64,000 nucleotides of DNA from an uncultured Clostridia bacterium (GCA_947627425.1 CANQVZ010000006.1:1-64000), one strand, 5' to 3'. Counted from the stretch's first letter, positions 39,628 through 50,817 are shown. Numbers and translations are program-made. Notes: generated by a model from the sequence alone, not told the origin.

Positions 39628-41463
39628 ATGTTAAAGACAAGAGATGACATCAGGAACGTAGCCATTATTGCCCATGTCGATCACGGCAAGACAACGCTTG
39701 TGGACGAGCTTTTAAAGCAGAGCGGCACCTTCAGGACCAATCAGGTGGTAAGAGAGAGGGTAATGGACAGCGGAGATATAGAGAGAGAAAGAGGCATCAC
39801 CATACTTTCAAAGAACACATCCGTATACTATGAGCATACAAAAATAAATATAGTAGATACTCCGGGTCACGCGGATTTCGGCGGAGAGGTGGAGCGTGTG
39901 CTCAAAATGGTCAACGGCGTTGTGCTTGTGGTGGACGCCTACGAGGGCGCTATGCCTCAGACCAAGTTTGTGCTCAAAAATGCGCTTGCTCTGGGACTCC
40001 CCGTTGTGGTATGCGTAAACAAGATCGACAGACCCGAGGCAAGACCGGACGAGGTGGTGGACGAGATACTGGAGCTTTTCATGGAGCTTGACGCCACGGA
40101 CGAGCAGCTGGATTCGCCCTTCGTTTTTGCCTCCGCAAAGCTCGGCAAGGCGGGACTTACCGCCGAGGAGGCTCTCGCCTCCGAAAATATGAAGCCTCTT
40201 TTTGACGCCATAGTAGAGCACATACCCGCTCCGGAGGGCGACCCCGAGGCAGAATTTCAGATGCTTGTCACAACAATAGATTACAATGAATATGTTGGCA
40301 AAATAGGCATAGGCAAGATAGAAAACGGCACCGTAAAGGTGAATGACGAGGTCTGCATAGTAAACTATCACGAGCCCGAAAAGCTCATAAAGCTTAGGGT
40401 AACGAAGCTCTATGAATTTGAAGGTCTTGAAAGAATAGAGGTAAAGGAAAGCACTATAGGCTCCATAGTCGCCGTATCGGGTATGCCCGACATACACATA
40501 GGCGACACAATAGCGGGAATAAATAATCCCGTGGCGCTTGAGGTAAACAAGATCTCCGAGCCCACCATCTCAATGACATTCCATGTAAACGATTCGCCCT
40601 TTGCGGGACAGGAGGGCAAGTTTGTCACAAGCCGTCACCTGAGAGACAGGCTCATGAAGGAGCTTAACACGGATGTTTCATTGAGGGTGGAGGATACGGA
40701 TGTTGCCGAGGCGTTCAAGGTAAGCGGCAGAGGCGAGCTTCATCTTTCCATACTTATTGAGACGATGCGCAGGGAGGGCTACGAATTTCAGGTGTCCCGT
40801 CCCGAGGTGCTCTATAAAACGGACGAAAAGGGCAAAAAGCTTGAGCCTATGGAGCTTGTCACAATAGATGTGCCCGAGGAATATGTGGGCGCGGTAATAG
40901 AAAAGCTGGGCACCAGAAAGGGAGAAATGGTCAATATGGCTCCCGGACAGGGCGGCTACACAAGAATCGAGTTCAACATACCCGCAAGGGGACTTATAGG
41001 CTACAGAAACGAATTTCTGACCGACACCAGAGGAAACGGCATAATGAACAGCCAATTCAACGGCTATGAACCCTATAAGGGAGATATCCCCGCCAGAAGC
41101 CAGGGTTCGCTTGTCGCAAGCGAAACGGGCGACGCCGTTGCCTATGGACTTTTCAATGCGCAGGAGAGGGGCGACCTCTTCATTGGCGCAGGCACAAAGG
41201 TCTATATGGGTATGGTAGTGGGCAGAAATTCCCGTATAGAGGACATACCCATAAATGTATGCAAGAAAAAACAGCTCACAAACACAAGAGCGGCAGGCTC
41301 GGACGATGCGCTCAAGCTCACGCCGCATATTGTAATGAGCCTTGAACAGTGTATAGATTTTATTTCCGATGATGAGCTTGTGGAGGTCACACCTCAGTCA
41401 TTAAGGCTCAGAAAGAGGATACTCGACCCCGTGGAGAGAAGAAAAGCGGCAAGAAACAACTGA
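39628..41463 (+). CDS. typA: Translational GTPase TypA/BipA
   Basis: AHVDHGKTTLVDELLKQSGTFR, DTPGHADFGGEVERVL, NKIDRPEARP. Confidence 0.97.
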   Translation: MLKTRDDIRNVAIIAHVDHGKTTLVDELLKQSGTFRTNQVVRERVMDSGDIERERGITILSKNTSVYYEHTKINIVDTPGHADFGGEVERVLKMVNGVVLVVDAYEGAMPQTKFVLKNALALGLPVVVCVNKIDRPEARPDEVVDEILELFMELDATDEQLDSPFVFASAKLGKAGLTAEEALASENMKPLFDAIVEHIPAPEGDPEAEFQMLVTTIDYNEYVGKIGIGKIENGTVKVNDEVCIVNYHEPEKLIKLRVTKLYEFEGLERIEVKESTIGSIVAVSGMPDIHIGDTIAGINNPVALEVNKISEPTISMTFHVNDSPFAGQEGKFVTSRHLRDRLMKELNTDVSLRVEDTDVAEAFKVSGRGELHLSILIETMRREGYEFQVSRPEVLYKTDEKGKKLEPMELVTIDVPEEYVGAVIEKLGTRKGEMVNMAPGQGGYTRIEFNIPARGLIGYRNEFLTDTRGNGIMNSQFNGYEPYKGDIPARSQGSLVASETGDAVAYGLFNAQERGDLFIGAGTKVYMGMVVGRNSRIEDIPINVCKKKQLTNTRAAGSDDALKLTPHIVMSLEQCIDFISDDELVEVTPQSLRLRKRILDPVERRKAARNN

Positions 41464-41493
41464 TGATCACGACATACCGATATAGGTGATGAA

Positions 41494-43164
41494 ATGGGCA
41501 AGAACAGACAGAAAAACGAAATAGCGGGCGCTTCATTTGTGAAAATGGCTGCCATACTCGCGGCTGCGGGAATACTTGTGAGATTTATAGGCTTCTTGTA
41601 TCGTCTGCCTCTTACCAATATGATAGGCGACAAGGGCAACGGCATTTATGCCACGGGCTATAATATCTACAATTTTTTCCTCATTATGAGCTCTGCGGGT
41701 CTGCCTGTCGCCATTTCGCGCATGATATCGGAAAAGCTTGCATATAATGAATTCTCGAATGCAAAAAAGATATTCAGAGTGTCAATGACGGTCACCGCCG
41801 TTATAAGCTTCATATGCGCCATGCTCATGATAGTAGTTGCGCAGGTGATAGCTCATCTTTGGAATACGCGCTGGTGCCTTCTGCCCGAACCCGATATTGA
41901 AAAATATCAGCTCTGGTACGACAGCATATGGTGTCTTTATTCGCTTTCGCCCACAATATTCATTGTCGGCATAATGGCTGTATTCAGAGGCTATTTCCAG
42001 GGCTTCGGAACTACCGTGCCAACGGCGTTTTCACAGCTTATAGAGCAGGTGTTCAATGCCTTTTTCAGTGTGTATATGGCATGGCTGCTCATAGATATGG
42101 GCGTTGAGTTCGGCGCGGCAGGCGGTACCATGGGTACGGGCATAGGCGCATTTTCGGGACTTATAATACTTGTTGTGTTCTATATATTCACGGCAAAAAA
42201 GCGAAACGCAGTCTTTGCCGAGGATAAGGCGGACTACAGGATAGAGAGCGGAAAGGAAATAGCCTTAAGGCTCGCGGGCATAGCCATACCCGTAATCACG
42301 GGAACTGCCATTTTTAGCATGACAAACTTTGTGGATATGATAATGGTCAATTCGCGCTTAGCCGCAGCGGGCTTTGACGGCGACGCTATCCAGGCGCTCT
42401 ACGGTCAGCTGAACGGAAAATATGTCACTCTCACCACAATGCCCGTTGCCATTTCAACGGCAATAGCCACGGCTGTTATACCCAGCATTGCCGCAAGCAT
42501 GGCAAGGAGGGAACACAGCATCGTACAGTCAAAGGTGGACACGGCGCTGAGAGTTACAATGATAATTTCAATACCTGCGGCTGCGGGACTCGGAGCACTC
42601 GGCAGTCAGATACTCGCCATGCTTTTCCCCAGCTATCCCGACGGAGGAAAGCTCATAACGGTAGGCTCGATAAGCGTTATTTTCTTAGCGCTCAGCCAGA
42701 TATCAACGGGTGTTTTGCAGGGAATAGGCAAGGTAAAGACGCCTGCGTTCAATGCCTTGTGGGGCGCGCTCACAAAGATACCCGTAAACTATGTGCTCAT
42801 AGCGATACCGGGCATAAATGTAGTGGGTGCGGTAATAAGCACGACCGTGTGCTATATAGTGTGCAGTATACTCAACTTCAGAGCGCTTGTGAAGGCAACT
42901 AAGGTAAAGCCCGACTATGCGGGTATGCTTTTGAAGCCCGGAGCCTCTGCCATAGTGATGAGCATTTCCGCAATATTGGTATATTACGGCATATTCAGAG
43001 TGTTCCCTCATAACACTCCCGTAACCCTCGCGGCAATAATCATAGCTATGGGCGTATACTTTGCTTTTATGATACTTATAAAGGGATTTACAAGAGATGA
43101 CCTTAGAATGATGCCCTGCGGTACTCGTCTTATAGCGTTTCTTGAAAAAATAAACAGGATTTAG
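41494..43164 (+). CDS. SpoVB/MurJ-like polysaccharide export (MOP) family membrane protein
   Basis: Multi-TM protein; GFLYRLPLTNMIGDKGNGIYATGYNIYNFFLIMSSAGLPVAISRMISEK. Confidence 0.9.
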   Translation: MGKNRQKNEIAGASFVKMAAILAAAGILVRFIGFLYRLPLTNMIGDKGNGIYATGYNIYNFFLIMSSAGLPVAISRMISEKLAYNEFSNAKKIFRVSMTVTAVISFICAMLMIVVAQVIAHLWNTRWCLLPEPDIEKYQLWYDSIWCLYSLSPTIFIVGIMAVFRGYFQGFGTTVPTAFSQLIEQVFNAFFSVYMAWLLIDMGVEFGAAGGTMGTGIGAFSGLIILVVFYIFTAKKRNAVFAEDKADYRIESGKEIALRLAGIAIPVITGTAIFSMTNFVDMIMVNSRLAAAGFDGDAIQALYGQLNGKYVTLTTMPVAISTAIATAVIPSIAASMARREHSIVQSKVDTALRVTMIISIPAAAGLGALGSQILAMLFPSYPDGGKLITVGSISVIFLALSQISTGVLQGIGKVKTPAFNALWGALTKIPVNYVLIAIPGINVVGAVISTTVCYIVCSILNFRALVKATKVKPDYAGMLLKPGASAIVMSISAILVYYGIFRVFPHNTPVTLAAIIIAMGVYFAFMILIKGFTRDDLRMMPCGTRLIAFLEKINRI

Positions 43165-43173
43165 GAGGCTCTT

Positions 43174-43677
43174 ATGGAAGCTCTGCTCGATGTAATGCTC
43201 GACCTTCTTAACGGTCTTAACAAGGATCTGACGGTTTTTATAATATCCATGATACCCATTCTGGAGCTGAGGGGCGGACTTATTGCCGCCGCAGTGCTCA
43301 GAGTGCCTTATATAAGGGCGCTTGTGCTATGCATGATAGGCAATATAATCCCCATACCCTTCATATTGCTTTTTATAAACAAGATATTTGAAGTTTTAAA
43401 GAAATTCTCCCCCACGAAGGGCATTGTGGAAAAGCTTGAAAACCGCGCTCTGGGAAAGAGCGACACCATTCAGAAGTATGAATTCTGGGGGCTTATGCTC
43501 TTTGTCGGTATACCTCTTCCGGGCACGGGAGCGTGGACAGGTTCGCTTGTGGCGGCGCTTTTGCGCATAAAGCTCAAAAAGGCTGTTCCCGCAATTTTTC
43601 TGGGCATATTGCTTGCCTGCGCCATAATGAGCTTTGTCACCTACGGACTTCCGCTCATAATACAGTATGTATTCTGA
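43174..43677 (+). CDS. COG2426 small multidrug export protein family
   Basis: SMIPILELRGGLIAAAVLRVPY..., GIPLPGTGAWTGSLVAALL. Confidence 0.85.
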   Translation: MEALLDVMLDLLNGLNKDLTVFIISMIPILELRGGLIAAAVLRVPYIRALVLCMIGNIIPIPFILLFINKIFEVLKKFSPTKGIVEKLENRALGKSDTIQKYEFWGLMLFVGIPLPGTGAWTGSLVAALLRIKLKKAVPAIFLGILLACAIMSFVTYGLPLIIQYVF

Positions 43678-43710
43678 TTATTAAGAAAAGCGTAAATATG
43701 AATTTTGCTA

Positions 43711-43739
43711 TTGCATAAAAATGGCTTAATTAGTATAAT
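43711..43739 (+). promoter_or_regulatory. Sigma-A-like promoter of secA
   Basis: TTGCAT-N17-TATAAT. Confidence 0.5.
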
Positions 43740-43785
43740 AAATATAATAGTACAAATTATTCCAAAGAATATGAGGTGTTTATAA

Positions 43786-46380
43786 ATGAGTTTTTTGGAG
43801 AAAGTTTTCGGTTCCTACAGCGACAAGGAAATAAAGAAAATAATGCCCATAGTTAATAAGATAAATTCGCTTGAGCCCGAAATGGAGGCTTTGAGCGATG
43901 ATGAGCTCAGAGCCAAGACGGACGAGTTCAGGGCGCAGCTTGCCGACGGCAAGACTCTTGACGATATCCTTCCCGAGGCATTTGCCGTTGTGAGGGAGAC
44001 CTCAAAGAGAGTGCTGGGCTTAAGGCACTTTGATGTTCAGCTCATAGGCGGCATAGTGCTTCATCAGGGTAGAATAGCCGAGATGAAAACGGGCGAAGGA
44101 AAAACGCTTGTTTCCACCTGTCCCGCTTATCTCAACGCGCTCACGGGTAACGGTGTGCATATCGTGACGGTAAACGAATACCTTGCCAAGAGAGATGCGG
44201 AGGAGATGGGCAAGGTGCATCAATTCCTCGGTCTTACGGTCGGCGTTATTCTCCACGACCTTGAAAGACCCGAAAGACAGGAGGCATATAACTGTGACAT
44301 AACATATGCCACAAACAACGAGCTGGGCTTTGACTACCTGAGAGATAATATGGTGGTTTACGAAAAGGACCTTGTGCAGAGAGGTCTTCCCTTTACCATA
44401 ATCGACGAGGTGGACTCCATACTTATAGACGAGGCAAGAACGCCCCTTATAATTTCCGGTCAGTCCGACAAGTCCACAAAGCTCTATGAGCTTGCGGATG
44501 TATTTGTAAAGACTCTTACAAAGGGCAGGATATTAAACGAGGACGAGGCAATGAACCCCCTCATAAGAGAAGAGCTCAAGGAGGAGGGCGACTTTGTAGT
44601 AGACGAAAAGGCAAAGACATCGACACTCACACAGCAGGGCGTTGAAAAGGCGGAGAAATTCTTTAATGTGGAGAACCTCTCCGATCCCGAAAATATGGCG
44701 CTTCAGCACCATGTCAACAACGCTCTTAAGGCAAACTACAATATGTTCAAGGATCAGGACTATGTTACCGAGAACGACAAGGGCGAGCCGGAAATCGTCA
44801 TAGTAGATACATTCACGGGCAGAATGATGCCCGGCAGGAGATATTCGGACGGTCTTCACCAGGCTATAGAGGCTAAGGAGCATTTGGAGGTAAGGCGTGA
44901 GAGCAAGACGCTTGCGACCATCACCTTCCAGAACTTCTTTAATAAATATGCCAAGAAATCGGGCATGACGGGTACGGCTCAGACAGAAGAAGCCGAGTTC
45001 AGAGCCATATACGGCATGGATGTTGTGTGTATTCCCACCAATATGCCTGTCATAAGAAAAGACCTCAACGATGTTGTGTATCAGACGCAGGCTGCAAAGT
45101 ACAGAGCCGTTATAAAGGAAATTATAGAGTCTCACGAAAAGGGACAGCCCGTGCTTGTGGGTACGGTAAATATCGAAATTTCCGAAATGCTCGGCAATAT
45201 GCTGAAGCGCGAGGGCGTCAAGTGCGAGGTGCTCAATGCCAAGAACCATAAGCGCGAGGCGGAAATTGTCGCAATGGCAGGCGAAAAGGGCGCCGTTACA
45301 ATAGCAACCAACATGGCAGGCCGTGGTACCGATATCAAGCTCGGCGAGGGCGTTGTAGAGGTAGGCGGACTTAAGATAATAGGTACAGAAAGACACGAGT
45401 CAAGGCGTATAGACAACCAGCTTCGAGGCCGTTCCGGTCGTCAGGGAGACCCCGGCGAGTCCAAGTTCTATTTATCTCTTGAGGACGACCTTTTAAGGCT
45501 TTTCGGCTCGGAGAGAACAGCCGAGATGATAAAGAAGCTCGGACTTCCCGAGGACGAGCCCATAGAAGCCAAAATGCTCACAAAGACTATAGAGAACGCC
45601 CAGAAAAAGGTAGAGGGCAACAACTTCTCGGCAAGAAAGCGTTTGCTTGACTACGACCAGGTGAACAACGAGCAGAGAGAAATAATATATGCCCAGAGGA
45701 AAGAGGTGCTCTTGGGCGCCGACCTCAAGGACAAGATACTCAATATGATAAAGGCTGTCATCACAAGGTGCGCGGACAGCGTATGCCTCAATGCCGATGC
45801 TCCCGACGAGTGGGATATGGCTGAATTCAACGAGCTTTTGAGACCTTATTTCAACTTTGAGTCCATGTATATATTAAGCGACGAGGACAAAAATAAGCTC
45901 ACAAAGGAACAGCTCATAGAGAGAGTATATAACGATGCCGTTGTGAAGTACGACAAGAAGGAAGCGGAATACGGCAGCGAAATGATGAGAGAGCTTGAAA
46001 GAGTTGTCACTCTCCGGGTTGTAGATACCAAGTGGATGGCGCATATAGACGATATGGATCAGATGCGCCAGGGTATAATGCTCAGAGCCTTGGCTCAGAG
46101 AGACCCGCTCATTGAGTATCAGTTTGTAAGCTACGATATGTTTGAGGAGCTTTCAAACAATATCCAGAACGACATTGTAAAGACCTTGTATAACATAAGA
46201 ATTATGACTCCCGAGCAGGAGCTTGAAAGAGAACAGGTTGCAAAGCCCACATCCACCAACAGGGACGAGAGCGCGGGAGGCACAACAAGAGTCAGAAAAG
46301 AGGCGAAGGTCGGCAGGAATGACCCCTGCCCGTGCGGAAGCGGAAAGAAGTACAAGCACTGCTGCGGCAGGTCTGCATAA
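43786..46380 (+). CDS. secA: Preprotein translocase ATPase SecA
   Basis: [31 protein letters not shown]-terminal zinc motif [14 protein letters not shown]. Confidence 0.98.
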   Translation: MSFLEKVFGSYSDKEIKKIMPIVNKINSLEPEMEALSDDELRAKTDEFRAQLADGKTLDDILPEAFAVVRETSKRVLGLRHFDVQLIGGIVLHQGRIAEMKTGEGKTLVSTCPAYLNALTGNGVHIVTVNEYLAKRDAEEMGKVHQFLGLTVGVILHDLERPERQEAYNCDITYATNNELGFDYLRDNMVVYEKDLVQRGLPFTIIDEVDSILIDEARTPLIISGQSDKSTKLYELADVFVKTLTKGRILNEDEAMNPLIREELKEEGDFVVDEKAKTSTLTQQGVEKAEKFFNVENLSDPENMALQHHVNNALKANYNMFKDQDYVTENDKGEPEIVIVDTFTGRMMPGRRYSDGLHQAIEAKEHLEVRRESKTLATITFQNFFNKYAKKSGMTGTAQTEEAEFRAIYGMDVVCIPTNMPVIRKDLNDVVYQTQAAKYRAVIKEIIESHEKGQPVLVGTVNIEISEMLGNMLKREGVKCEVLNAKNHKREAEIVAMAGEKGAVTIATNMAGRGTDIKLGEGVVEVGGLKIIGTERHESRRIDNQLRGRSGRQGDPGESKFYLSLEDDLLRLFGSERTAEMIKKLGLPEDEPIEAKMLTKTIENAQKKVEGNNFSARKRLLDYDQVNNEQREIIYAQRKEVLLGADLKDKILNMIKAVITRCADSVCLNADAPDEWDMAEFNELLRPYFNFESMYILSDEDKNKLTKEQLIERVYNDAVVKYDKKEAEYGSEMMRELERVVTLRVVDTKWMAHIDDMDQMRQGIMLRALAQRDPLIEYQFVSYDMFEELSNNIQNDIVKTLYNIRIMTPEQELEREQVAKPTSTNRDESAGGTTRVRKEAKVGRNDPCPCGSGKKYKHCCGRSA

Positions 46381-46449
46381 GCTTTTTATCGGGGCTGTGC
46401 AAAATTGTTTGATTTTGTGTCAGCCCTCTTTTTTTAGAAAGGTGATTTT

Positions 46450-47556
46450 ATGATATTTGAACTTGACCAAATGGCAACGGAGCTTGCGCCATATGAAAAC
46501 AGCCTTAAGGAGCTTGAAAGATCTCTTAGCATAGACGAGGCAAAGCAGAAGGCTGCGGAGCTTGAGGAAATAGCGGGCGATCCCGATTTCTGGAACGATA
46601 TGGAGAAGGCGCAGAAAAATCTTCAGCAGACCAAGCAGCTCAAAAACAAAATAGAGGGCTTCGATAAGCTCAGAACGAAGTATGACGACCTTCTCACTCT
46701 CATTGAAATGGGCAACGAGATGGACGACGACTCCGTTGTGGACGAGGCAAAGCAAATGCGCGCGGAATTTGAGGAGGAGTTTGAACACCTCAGGATATCA
46801 ACTCTTCTGAGAGGGCAGTATGACCACTGCAACGCCATTGTTACGCTACATTCGGGCGCTGGCGGAACGGAAGCCTGCGACTGGGTGTCGATGCTCTACA
46901 GAATGTACAGCCGTTGGGTGGAAAAGCAGGGCTTCGGCTTTGAACTCATGGACTATCAGGAGGGCGACGAAGCAGGCATAAAGTCCGTCACATTTATGGT
47001 AACGGGCGAAAATGCCTATGGCTATTTAAAGGGCGAGAAGGGCATACACCGCCTTGTCAGGATATCTCCCTTCGATGCCAGCGGAAGAAGGCATACATCC
47101 TTTGCAAGCTGTGATGTTATGCCCGAAATAGACGATGAAATAGAAGTCGAGATAAATCCCGACGATCTGAGGATAGATACCTACAGGTCGAGCGGCGCGG
47201 GCGGTCAGCACGTTAACAAGACCTCCTCCGCCATAAGAATAACGCATATCCCCACAAACACCGTTGTGCAGTGCCAGAACGAGAGAAGCCAGTTCCAGAA
47301 TAAGGATATGGCTATGAAGATGCTCCGCGCAAAGCTCTATGAGCTCAAGCTCAAGGAACAGGGCGAAATGCTTGAGGGCATAAGGGGCGAGGTGAAGGAT
47401 ATTGCATGGGGCTCCCAGATAAGGAGCTATGTTTTCCACCCCTACAATATGATAAAGGACCATAGGACAAACGCCGAAACAGGCAATGTCCAGCCCGTAA
47501 TGGACGGCAATTTGGATCTTTATATAAATGCATATTTGAAGTGGATAAATGAATAA
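46450..47556 (+). CDS. prfB: Peptide chain release factor 2 (no in-frame UGA/frameshift)
   Basis: GGQ motif RSSGAGGQHVNKTSSAIRITH; contiguous ORF across the usual frameshift position (ERSLSIDEAKQKAAELEE). Confidence 0.95.
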   Translation: MIFELDQMATELAPYENSLKELERSLSIDEAKQKAAELEEIAGDPDFWNDMEKAQKNLQQTKQLKNKIEGFDKLRTKYDDLLTLIEMGNEMDDDSVVDEAKQMRAEFEEEFEHLRISTLLRGQYDHCNAIVTLHSGAGGTEACDWVSMLYRMYSRWVEKQGFGFELMDYQEGDEAGIKSVTFMVTGENAYGYLKGEKGIHRLVRISPFDASGRRHTSFASCDVMPEIDDEIEVEINPDDLRIDTYRSSGAGGQHVNKTSSAIRITHIPTNTVVQCQNERSQFQNKDMAMKMLRAKLYELKLKEQGEMLEGIRGEVKDIAWGSQIRSYVFHPYNMIKDHRTNAETGNVQPVMDGNLDLYINAYLKWINE

Positions 47557-47570
47557 GTTATAAATGAAAG

Positions 47571-47690
47571 GCTCCCTCCGGGAGGGAGCTGGCGCCCGAA
47601 GGGCGACTGAGGGAGCCTGCGTTACAAACATCTTTTTCTCCCTCCGTCAGGCTAACGCCTGACACCTCCCTCCAAGAGGGAGGCTTCTCT
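47571..47690. repeat. Inverted pair of half-elements related to the dispersed repeat
   Basis: ggctccctccgggagggagctggcgcccgaagggcgactgagggagcc then inverted tccctccgtcaggctaacgcctgacacctccctccaagagggagg. Confidence 0.7.
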
Positions 47691-47745
47691 TGCCCATTCA
47701 TTGAACAACTAAATAGTTAAAAAATTGTCTATAGACATATTAAAA

Positions 47746-47771
47746 ACTCCCGTTTCGGCGGGAGTTTTTTA
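47746..47771. terminator. Terminator-like hairpin
   Basis: AACTCCCGtttcggCGGGAGTTTTTT. Confidence 0.7.
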
Positions 47772-48083
47772 ACTGTTTTTAATTAAATCTTTCACAAGAG
47801 CGGATATATTTTCAAGTTGTTTAGTATTCAGCTTCTTAATATCTTCATAAATTTCGCTCAGTTTGTTTGGGTCTGCGGCAGCTCTGTCAAAAAAGTCCTT
47901 TGGTGAAATATTGAGGTATTCGCATATGTAAAAGAATACCTGCATTGACGGAAAGGATTTTTTGTTTTCAATTCTGTTTATATAGCTTTCATTCTGTCCT
48001 AGCGCAAGGCTCATTTCTCTTGCAGAAACATTTTTCTGTTCTCTCAATTCTGAAAGCCTTTCGGCAAAGTAATTCTCGTACAT
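47769..48083 (-). CDS. XRE-family HTH regulator
   Basis: RLSELREQKNVSAREMSLALGQNESYINRIENKKSFPSMQVFFYICEYL. Confidence 0.9.
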   Translation of the reverse strand: MYENYFAERLSELREQKNVSAREMSLALGQNESYINRIENKKSFPSMQVFFYICEYLNISPKDFFDRAAADPNKLSEIYEDIKKLNTKQLENISALVKDLIKNS

Positions 48084-48220
48084 ATCACTACCCCCTTTAT
48101 AAGATATTATATGCCATTACATATTAAGTAAAACATATCAACAGAGAACAGACAACATTACTTTTCGGAACAGTCCCCGTCCCAGCAGACGGAGCGTGGA
48201 CTGTCATTGCACCGAAATAT

Positions 48221-48418
48221 TTATCCGATTTCACTTTCTGTTGGGCAAATATCCTTTGGCTGCATATCGTTTAGGGCATATTCTATGCACTGTATCACGA
48301 TTTTATTGACAGAGAGATTATATTCCGCAGACAGCTTTTCAAGTCTGTCTACCACCCTGACAGGCAGACGGAAAGTTTTGTTTGCATATTCATCATAGCC
48401 TTTTTTCAATTCAAACAT
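48221..48418 (-). CDS. Ribbon-helix-helix (CopG/Arc-like) small protein
   Basis: KTFRLPVRVVDRLEKLSAEYNLSVNKIVIQCIEYAL. Confidence 0.65.
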   Translation of the reverse strand: MFELKKGYDEYANKTFRLPVRVVDRLEKLSAEYNLSVNKIVIQCIEYALNDMQPKDICPTESEIG

Positions 48419-48520
48419 AATAATCCCTCCTTGATGTTTTTATTGTATATATAATTATTATCCAATATTTTTAAAAGTATTTATACATTATATTAACAAG
48501 ACAAATATAGTATAAATATC

Positions 48521-48549
48521 TTGCATAAATATAAACAGTATGTTATAAT
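48521..48549 (+). promoter_or_regulatory. Sigma-A-like promoter of the SLH protein gene
   Basis: TTGCAT-N17-TATAAT. Confidence 0.45.
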
Positions 48550-48602
48550 AAATCTGTAAATTGTATTTTATAGGCAAAAATGTAAAAAAGGAGGCTTTAA
48601 TA

Positions 48603-49964
48603 ATGAAGTTTAAAAAATTTGCAGGTGTTGGTTTATTATTTGCCGTTGTTTTATCGGGAGCAAGCTTATCTTGTGTTTTTGCGGAAAATATGACATCAAA
48701 GTATTTTACTGATGTCAATCCCAATAGCTATGGTTGGGCTTCAGAGTATGTTGATTATATTGCGGAAAACAATATTGCAAACGGCGTAGGCAATGGTTTA
48801 TATGCTCCGGAGGTAAACATCAAAAAAGGTGATTTTGCCGTACTTACGGACAGAACTTTTAAACTTGAAAAGAATGACAATGTTATTGGAAATGCTTATT
48901 ATTCACAGGCTGTTGCAAACTGCGGCAAGGCAAATATAATTGCAAATGTCAATATATATGAGCCTTTGCAGGACATAACAAGAATAGAGGCTGTTTCTAT
49001 GATTTATAATGCTTTAAGAAACGGCGGATATTATACACAAAAAATCGATATAGACAAAATAAATGTTTTTTCCGATAACAACTTGATTGTTGGTGTAAAT
49101 GAAAAAAATGCGGCTGTAGCTTTATATGATTTGGGGATCATAAGCGGCGATAATGAGCATAGACTCAATCCTGATTCAACAATGACAAGAGCTGAAATGG
49201 CTGTTATTTTTGCAAAGCTTAACAGATATATCGCCGATCATAGTACGGAAACAACTCCGCCTGTAAATGAACCGCAAGAGAATATTGCACCTGTGGAAAG
49301 TGTTCCCGAGCAGACTAAGCAGGAGGAAACAGAAAATAAAATCGTAGAAAATCAGAAACTCAGAGATTTAAAGTTTGAATTGAACGATGATATTACAAGT
49401 ATAGATATAAAATTTATGCCGGATACGGTAAATAATTACGCCAATATGTCGGAAAAAATGAATATATATTTATATGATAGATTCGACAAGCTTATATATG
49501 AAAAGAAGGATGAAAATGTATCTATACAGAATAATCATGATGTTGTTGAATATAGTTTTGATTTGCAGGATATAAATAAATTTTTGGATAATAATAATGC
49601 CTCGACTACACTTACACACAGTAGGTTGGTAGTAGAAGTAATGTCGGATGGCAAGATATGTGCTACAGGAGAGTACAAAGCAGAAGTTGTGCTTAGTATA
49701 CCCAAATACTATGAGAGCGGAAGTGTCAGAGTTAATGTTAATGTTGATGATATATATATAAATTCAAAGAGTAAATTACATATAAAGATCAAATGTGTTC
49801 CCATGGGCGGAAAAATGTCAGAACAAGAGGAATCCAAGGTTGGAGGTATAAGCTGCGTATGTACGGATTTAATGGGAAAGACTGTTGATCATTTTCAGCT
49901 TTCATCGAATACTTCAGCCGATTATGAACTTTCGGGCGCAACATCAATAATACGATTTGAATAA
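48603..49964 (+). CDS. S-layer homology (SLH) domain secreted protein
   Basis: Signal peptide; SLH repeats YFTDVNPNSYGWASEYVDYIAENNIANGVGNGLYAPE and LYDLGIISGDNEHRLNPDSTMTRAEMAVIFAKL. Confidence 0.88.
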   Translation: MKFKKFAGVGLLFAVVLSGASLSCVFAENMTSKYFTDVNPNSYGWASEYVDYIAENNIANGVGNGLYAPEVNIKKGDFAVLTDRTFKLEKNDNVIGNAYYSQAVANCGKANIIANVNIYEPLQDITRIEAVSMIYNALRNGGYYTQKIDIDKINVFSDNNLIVGVNEKNAAVALYDLGIISGDNEHRLNPDSTMTRAEMAVIFAKLNRYIADHSTETTPPVNEPQENIAPVESVPEQTKQEETENKIVENQKLRDLKFELNDDITSIDIKFMPDTVNNYANMSEKMNIYLYDRFDKLIYEKKDENVSIQNNHDVVEYSFDLQDINKFLDNNNASTTLTHSRLVVEVMSDGKICATGEYKAEVVLSIPKYYESGSVRVNVNVDDIYINSKSKLHIKIKCVPMGGKMSEQEESKVGGISCVCTDLMGKTVDHFQLSSNTSADYELSGATSIIRFE

Positions 49965-50103
49965 TAATAGAATATATAAATATTCCATTTCGCCACAAAT
50001 CCATAAAAAACTTTACAAATTCTTAAAACTATGTTATAATATTTGCATAAGTAAAATATAGGGTGTTTTTATGCATCCGCATTTCCAAAAAGGAGGTTTT
50101 TTT

Positions 50104-50817
50104 ATGGTAAAGAAATGTATTGCTGAGTTCATCGGTACTGCCGTGCTTGTTATATTTGGCTGCGGCGTAGCAATGACTTACGGCGGAATGGTAGACGGCG
50201 CAGGCGTATCCGGCGCAGGCTGGGTGGGCATAGCTCTTGCCTTCGGTCTTGTTATCGTGGCAATGGCTTATTCTATCGGCAACATATCGGGCTGCCACAT
50301 CAACCCTGCTGTTTCCATCGCAATGCTTGTTAACGGCAAGCTTTCAGTTCAGGAATTTATAGCTTATGTAGTAAGCCAGTTCATAGGCGCTATTGCAGGC
50401 GCTCTCGTACTGCTTGCTATATTCGGCAGCCAGATCGCGACCCTTGGCATGGGTACTAACGGCTTCGGCGAGGCTTCGGCTCTCGGCATTGGCGTTATGG
50501 GCGCATTCATTGCGGAGGTAGTGCTCACCTTTGCTTTTGTTATAGCCATCTGCGGTGTAACAAGCAAGGAGAAGTTCACAAGTACAACAGGTCTTGTTAT
50601 AGGTCTTGCGCTTACTCTTGTTCATCTTCTCGGTCTGCCTATCACAGGTACATCGGTAAATCCCGCAAGAAGCTTCGGTCCCGCTCTTGTTTCCGCTCTT
50701 GCAGGCGGCAACGGCGGCGCTCTCGCTCTCAGCCAGGTTTGGCTTTTCATAGTTGCGCCTCTCATCGGCGGTGTTTTGGCTGCTGTTGTTTATAAGGCAC
50801 TTGACAGCGAGGAATAA
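50104..50817 (+). CDS. MIP/aquaporin family channel
   Basis: Two NPA boxes (SGCHINPAVSIAM; GTSVNPARSFGPALVS). Confidence 0.95.
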   Translation: MVKKCIAEFIGTAVLVIFGCGVAMTYGGMVDGAGVSGAGWVGIALAFGLVIVAMAYSIGNISGCHINPAVSIAMLVNGKLSVQEFIAYVVSQFIGAIAGALVLLAIFGSQIATLGMGTNGFGEASALGIGVMGAFIAEVVLTFAFVIAICGVTSKEKFTSTTGLVIGLALTLVHLLGLPITGTSVNPARSFGPALVSALAGGNGGALALSQVWLFIVAPLIGGVLAAVVYKALDSEE

